DNA of 64,000 bases. Origin: Actinomarinicola tropica. GTDB lineage: Bacteria; Actinomycetota; Acidimicrobiia; Acidimicrobiales; SKKL01. The notes under the pieces are model-generated. The model saw only the letters and a program-made list of their open reading frames with translations, made no database searches and was not told where the DNA came from. The DNA lies in assembly GCF_009650215.1 (NCBI RefSeq), contig NZ_CP045851.1, forward strand, positions 1,217,189 to 1,281,188, in the 5' to 3' direction. The position numbers and the translations under genes were made by a program. Positions 62,101 through 64,000 of this stretch are shown piece by piece (positions within the stretch are counted from its first letter, which is position 1; every line of letters begins with the position of its first letter).

Positions 62101-62446
62101 CTTCGTCCGTCCCCGGCTCGACGAGCTCGGCGTCGTCACCGCCGCGGAGCTGGCCCGGATCGAGCACGGCACCCGGGTGCTCATCGGCGGGGTGGTCACC
62201 CACCGCCAGCGCCCGGCGACGGCGTCGGGCATCACGTTCGTCAACATCGAGGACGAGACCGGCCTGGTCAACGTGGTGGTGTCGGTGGGGTGCTGGTCGC
62301 GCTACCGCACGGTCGCCCGCACGGCACCGGCCATGCTGGTCCGCGGTCGCCTGGAGCGGGGCGACGGCGGCGTCATCAACGTGGTGGCCGAGCGGCTCGA
62401 TCCGCTGCCGGTCGCCGCCGGTGCGCGGTCCCGCGACTTCAGGTGA
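59102..62446 (+). CDS. dnaE2: error-prone DNA polymerase DnaE2
   Basis: 1114 aa. An N-terminal PHP domain (YAELHCHSNFSFLDGASHPEELV) precedes the C-family polymerase core. Palm acids are in PPDIDIDIES (near residue 455), and VAFPIRPG-type segments VALIRPGPIQGGSVHPYIRR and LFQEQLMQMAIDVAGF follow. A C-terminal helix-hairpin-helix and OB domain (VLIGGVVTHRQRPATASGITFVNIEDE) lead to the tail SRDFR, typical of DnaE2 rather than DnaE1. It is the catalytic subunit of the ImuA-ImuB mutasome; it lies 17 kb from imuAB and shares the LexA control. The 3' end overlaps the PPTase gene by 8 bp. Confidence 0.95.
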   Translation: MGWRNPPVPWATLEERWSDRGPRQPFPGDGSDSPAWSRTRLPYEPPPVERHRGTVPYAELHCHSNFSFLDGASHPEELVEEAVRLGLEALAITDHDGFYGVVRTAEAARAHGLPVVFGAELTLAPDLRPQMGVVDPVGDHLVVLARDPTGYARLADAISQAQMAGEKGAPRIDLDRLVEVAGPPGHWAVLTGCRKGAVNRALVDDGPAAARRALDGLVDRFGAEHVHVELWDHGDPLDSARNDALAALAVAAGVEPVATNNVHYATPARRRLAAALAAVRARRSLDEIDGWLPPAAGAHLRSGAEQARRFARYPGVVERAAELGRACAFDLSLVAPQLPPFPCPPGHDEMSFLRLLTERGATERYGSRDAERVPGAWVQIDHELAVIEQLGFPGYFLIVWDLVEFCRRSDILCQGRGSAANSAVCYALGVTKADAVSLGLLFERFLSPERDGPPDIDIDIESDRREEVIQYVYARHGRRDAAQVCNVITYRAKSAVRDMAKALGHAPGQQDAWSKEVDRWGPVRSSVEGGTTIPAPVLELAQEVEDFPRHLGIHSGGMVICDRPVVEVCPVEWGRMEGRSVLQWDKDDCAAVGLVKFDLLGLGMLTALHLTLDLVREHQGIDVDLATLPQDPEVYEMLCRADSIGVFQVESRAQMATLPRLRPRTFYDLVVEVALIRPGPIQGGSVHPYIRRRNGQEPVTYLHPLLEPALAKTLGVPLFQEQLMQMAIDVAGFSPGDADQLRQAMGSKRSRARMERLRQRLYDGMATRGITGEVADAIYDKLAAFANFGFPESHSVSFAYLVYASSWLKRYHPAAFCAALLGAQPMGFYSPHSLVQDARRHGVVVHTPDVNASRVLATLEGPAGGVAPPGTPPAEWGAGGPEVRLGLASVRGMGQDAAERLVASRTTDGPFRSPEDLARRTALPGPVLEALATAGAFGCFGLDRRRALWAAGAVADVRDDRLEGVLTGVEAPRLPGMDDQETAMADLWATGVAPDGHPTRFVRPRLDELGVVTAAELARIEHGTRVLIGGVVTHRQRPATASGITFVNIEDETGLVNVVVSVGCWSRYRTVARTAPAMLVRGRLERGDGGVINVVAERLDPLPVAAGARSRDFR

Positions 62447-63083
62447 GCCAGGCCACCGCGGCCACGGTGCCCTCGATGGCGACCCCGCGGGTGGCCACGC
62501 GCCCGAGCCCCTCGCCGGACACCCGCTCCTCGGCGTCGCCGGGTGCGACCCGGAACGTCCGCAGGTCCCGCTGCAAGCCCTCCCCGCTGAGCTTCACCAC
62601 CGCCTCCTTGCGCACCCACACGGCGAGGAACCGCTCGAGCTGGCCCTCGCCCTCGCCGATCCAGCGGACCTCGTCGGGATGGAAGAGGTCGCGCGCGATG
62701 TCGGCGGCCTCGGGCACCGGGGCCCGGGCCTCGACGTCGACCCCCACCGGGCCGTCCGCCAGCGCCACCAATCCGATGTCGCCGGAGCTGCTGGTCGACG
62801 GGCGAGCCGTCCGTCCGTCGTCGGTGTGGACGACGAGCCGTCCGTCGATGCGCTCGAGCGCCAGGGACGCCGGCACCACCGCCAGCTCCGTCGCCACGAC
62901 CTGGCGCAGGACGGCCCGACGGGCGAGCAGCCGGGCCCGTACGTCCCGGTCCATCCGTGGCAGGCGGGCGCGGTCCTCGTCGTCGAGCAGGGCGTGCTGG
63001 TCGTCACCGGGGTGCGGTGTGAGGGAGATGCGCCAGAGCCGGACGGGCGCATCCACCGCGACGGGCGTGGCGCGAGGGGTCAC
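62439..63083 (-). CDS. 4'-phosphopantetheinyl transferase (Sfp type)
   Basis: 214 aa. The signature segments are GVDVEARAPVPEA and FHPDEVRWI, then FLAVWVRKEAVVKLSGEGL, with the metal-binding Asp-x-Glu and the WxxKEA motif. It transfers phosphopantetheine from CoA to carrier domains, here very likely the nonribosomal peptide synthetase gene directly upstream, which its GTG overlaps as GTGA. The N-terminal part (VRLWRISLTPHPGDDQHALLDDEDRARL) matches the family's start. Confidence 0.92.
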   Translation of the reverse strand: MTPRATPVAVDAPVRLWRISLTPHPGDDQHALLDDEDRARLPRMDRDVRARLLARRAVLRQVVATELAVVPASLALERIDGRLVVHTDDGRTARPSTSSSGDIGLVALADGPVGVDVEARAPVPEAADIARDLFHPDEVRWIGEGEGQLERFLAVWVRKEAVVKLSGEGLQRDLRTFRVAPGDAEERVSGEGLGRVATRGVAIEGTVAAVAWLT

Positions 63084-64000
63084 GGCTGGCCGTCGAGCAG
63101 CTGGCCGATCGCGGTGACCGTCTCGTCCACGTGGGGCGGCAGCAACACGCCGAAGTGGTCGCTCGGCAGGGTGCGCACGATGACGTCGTCGCACCACCTC
63201 GACCAACCGAGGTCGTCGCCGACCACGGCTTGGGTGTCGGTGGCGGCCAGGACGGTCAGCGCGCCGTCGTAGCGGCGCCCGCGCAGGCGCAGGAAGCCGC
63301 GCTCGTCCTGCTCGTCGCGCACGAGGCGCGCGGCGTGGGGGTCGGGCGGGTCGGACCGCACGGCGGCGCGTGCCGCGCGTGCCTCGGCGCGGGCCGCACG
63401 CTCCGTCGCCGGCGACGTCGCCCAGCGGCGGACGCGGTGGAGGGGGTGCTTGCGGCGCTCCCACCCCGTCATGGCGCGCAGGGTGTCGAGCAGCACGAGG
63501 CGACCCATCTTGGACCCGAGGTGGCGGGCGGCCTCGAGCGCCACGAGCCCGGAGGCGGAGTGCCCGAGGAGGTGCACGGTGCCGTCGCACGCTCCGGCGA
63601 TTGCGTCGGCCACGAGGCGCCCCTGGTGGGCGAGGTCGGCACGGCGGACGTGCAGCCGCGGCATGGGTCGGATGAGCAGCCACAGTGGACGGTCCTCGTC
63701 GATCGCGCGCAGCACGTGGCGCAGGTAGAGGCTGGTCTCCCCGTCGCGAGCGACGATGACCAGCGGGGCGAGGGAACCCTCGCGCAGGACGGTGATGGAG
63801 GCCTCGCCCCTGCTCTCGACCGGCTCGGCGTCCAGCCGGGCCGTCACCACCTGGACCAGGTGGGCGGGAGTGGCGTCCTCCAACAGGTCGGGCAGCTGCA
63901 CGGTCACCCCCAGGTGCCCGGTGAGCTCGGACACGAGCCGGGCGGCGAGGAGCGAGTGGCCGCCGAGGTCGAAGAAGTTGTCGAACATCCCGACCGGGCG
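63080..64000 (-). CDS. nonribosomal peptide synthetase, C-terminal carrier-thioesterase part (partial)
   Basis: The gene runs beyond 64000, so only its last 307 codons are seen. They contain a peptidyl-carrier domain around DNFFDLGGHSLLAARLV (phosphopantetheine Ser) and a type I thioesterase domain with nucleophile motif LLGHSASGLVALEAAR and a late His in SDHFGVLLPP. This is the usual end of an assembly line, releasing the peptide by hydrolysis or cyclisation. Codons before the ATG at 63988 stay open and in frame, so that ATG is internal. The product cannot be read from this end. Confidence 0.88.
   Translation of the reverse strand, partial: RPVGMFDNFFDLGGHSLLAARLVSELTGHLGVTVQLPDLLEDATPAHLVQVVTARLDAEPVESRGEASITVLREGSLAPLVIVARDGETSLYLRHVLRAIDEDRPLWLLIRPMPRLHVRRADLAHQGRLVADAIAGACDGTVHLLGHSASGLVALEAARHLGSKMGRLVLLDTLRAMTGWERRKHPLHRVRRWATSPATERAARAEARAARAAVRSDPPDPHAARLVRDEQDERGFLRLRGRRYDGALTVLAATDTQAVVGDDLGWSRWCDDVIVRTLPSDHFGVLLPPHVDETVTAIGQLLDGQP

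Noticed and set aside
58970-62203. 1077-codon minus-strand frame
   Set aside because: Antisense to dnaE2, which has PHP, palm and OB motifs.

Overview
The window is very GC-rich, with nearly all third codon positions G or C. It reads as a chromosomal segment of a high-GC actinobacterium, most likely from the class Acidimicrobiia (inference). Supporting signs are F420 metabolism (CofC, an LLM-type F420-dependent oxidoreductase), a 13E12/DUF222 HNH protein, DUF7218, an ImuA/ImuB/DnaE2 mutasome with Gram-positive-type LexA boxes, frequent GTG starts, and many genes whose start codon lies only 6-10 nt behind a TANNNT hexamer, as expected of leaderless transcripts. I see no rRNA, tRNA, CRISPR array, insertion sequence or prophage. 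No gene-free stretch exceeds about 190 bp.

Layout. 0-10.5 kb: M13 metallopeptidase, DksA-type zinc-finger protein, NAD(P)-binding reductase, DUF7218/Rho_N protein, ABC exporter, family-5 solute-binding lipoprotein, acyl-CoA dehydrogenase with a TetR-type palindrome upstream, universal stress protein, and a coupled metallohydrolase/DUF2786 pair. 10.5-18.5 kb: panD, a second orphan family-5 binding protein, a coupled DsbB/TlpA/TlpA disulfide-redox operon, a DosS/DosR-like two-component pair with a second stress protein, and an unknown 281-aa protein. 18.5-28.3 kb: complete UgpB-type sugar ABC importer, DUF35/thiolase-like pair, DEDDy exonuclease, PIN-PhoH ATPase, membrane-anchored propeller-like protein. 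28.3-42.9 kb: LexA-boxed HNH gene, secreted protein, PIG-L deacetylase and cofC, gpsA, glycosidase-like protein, GH38 alpha-mannosidase, rpiB, rnhB, Nfu-N-like protein, LexA-boxed imuA-imuB. 42.9-54 kb: C26 amidotransferase, YbdK-type ligase, F420 oxidoreductase and a compact eight-gene chemotaxis operon (cheA-cheW-mcp-mcp-cheY-cheB-cheR-cheX) with no flagellar genes in view. 54-64 kb: HelD helicase, secreted propeller/SLH protein, diguanylate cyclase, LexA-boxed dnaE2, a 4'-phosphopantetheinyl transferase and the 3' end of a nonribosomal peptide synthetase that leaves the window.

How the genes work together. The clearest multi-locus system is the SOS mutasome. imuA-imuB and dnaE2 lie 17 kb apart, but both start 10-12 nt behind a perfect 16-bp LexA palindrome, and the same layout stands in front of the HNH gene. 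The two MCP genes share an 852-bp identical signalling cassette whose codon use differs from everything around it. The CheA has a MshEN-like double motif where a P2 domain is expected, and a diguanylate cyclase with an intact I-site lies about 10 kb downstream, which suggests (inference) that c-di-GMP could feed into chemotaxis signalling. Divergent genes share overlapping -10 elements and five convergent pairs overlap at their 3' ends, so the genome is tightly packed.
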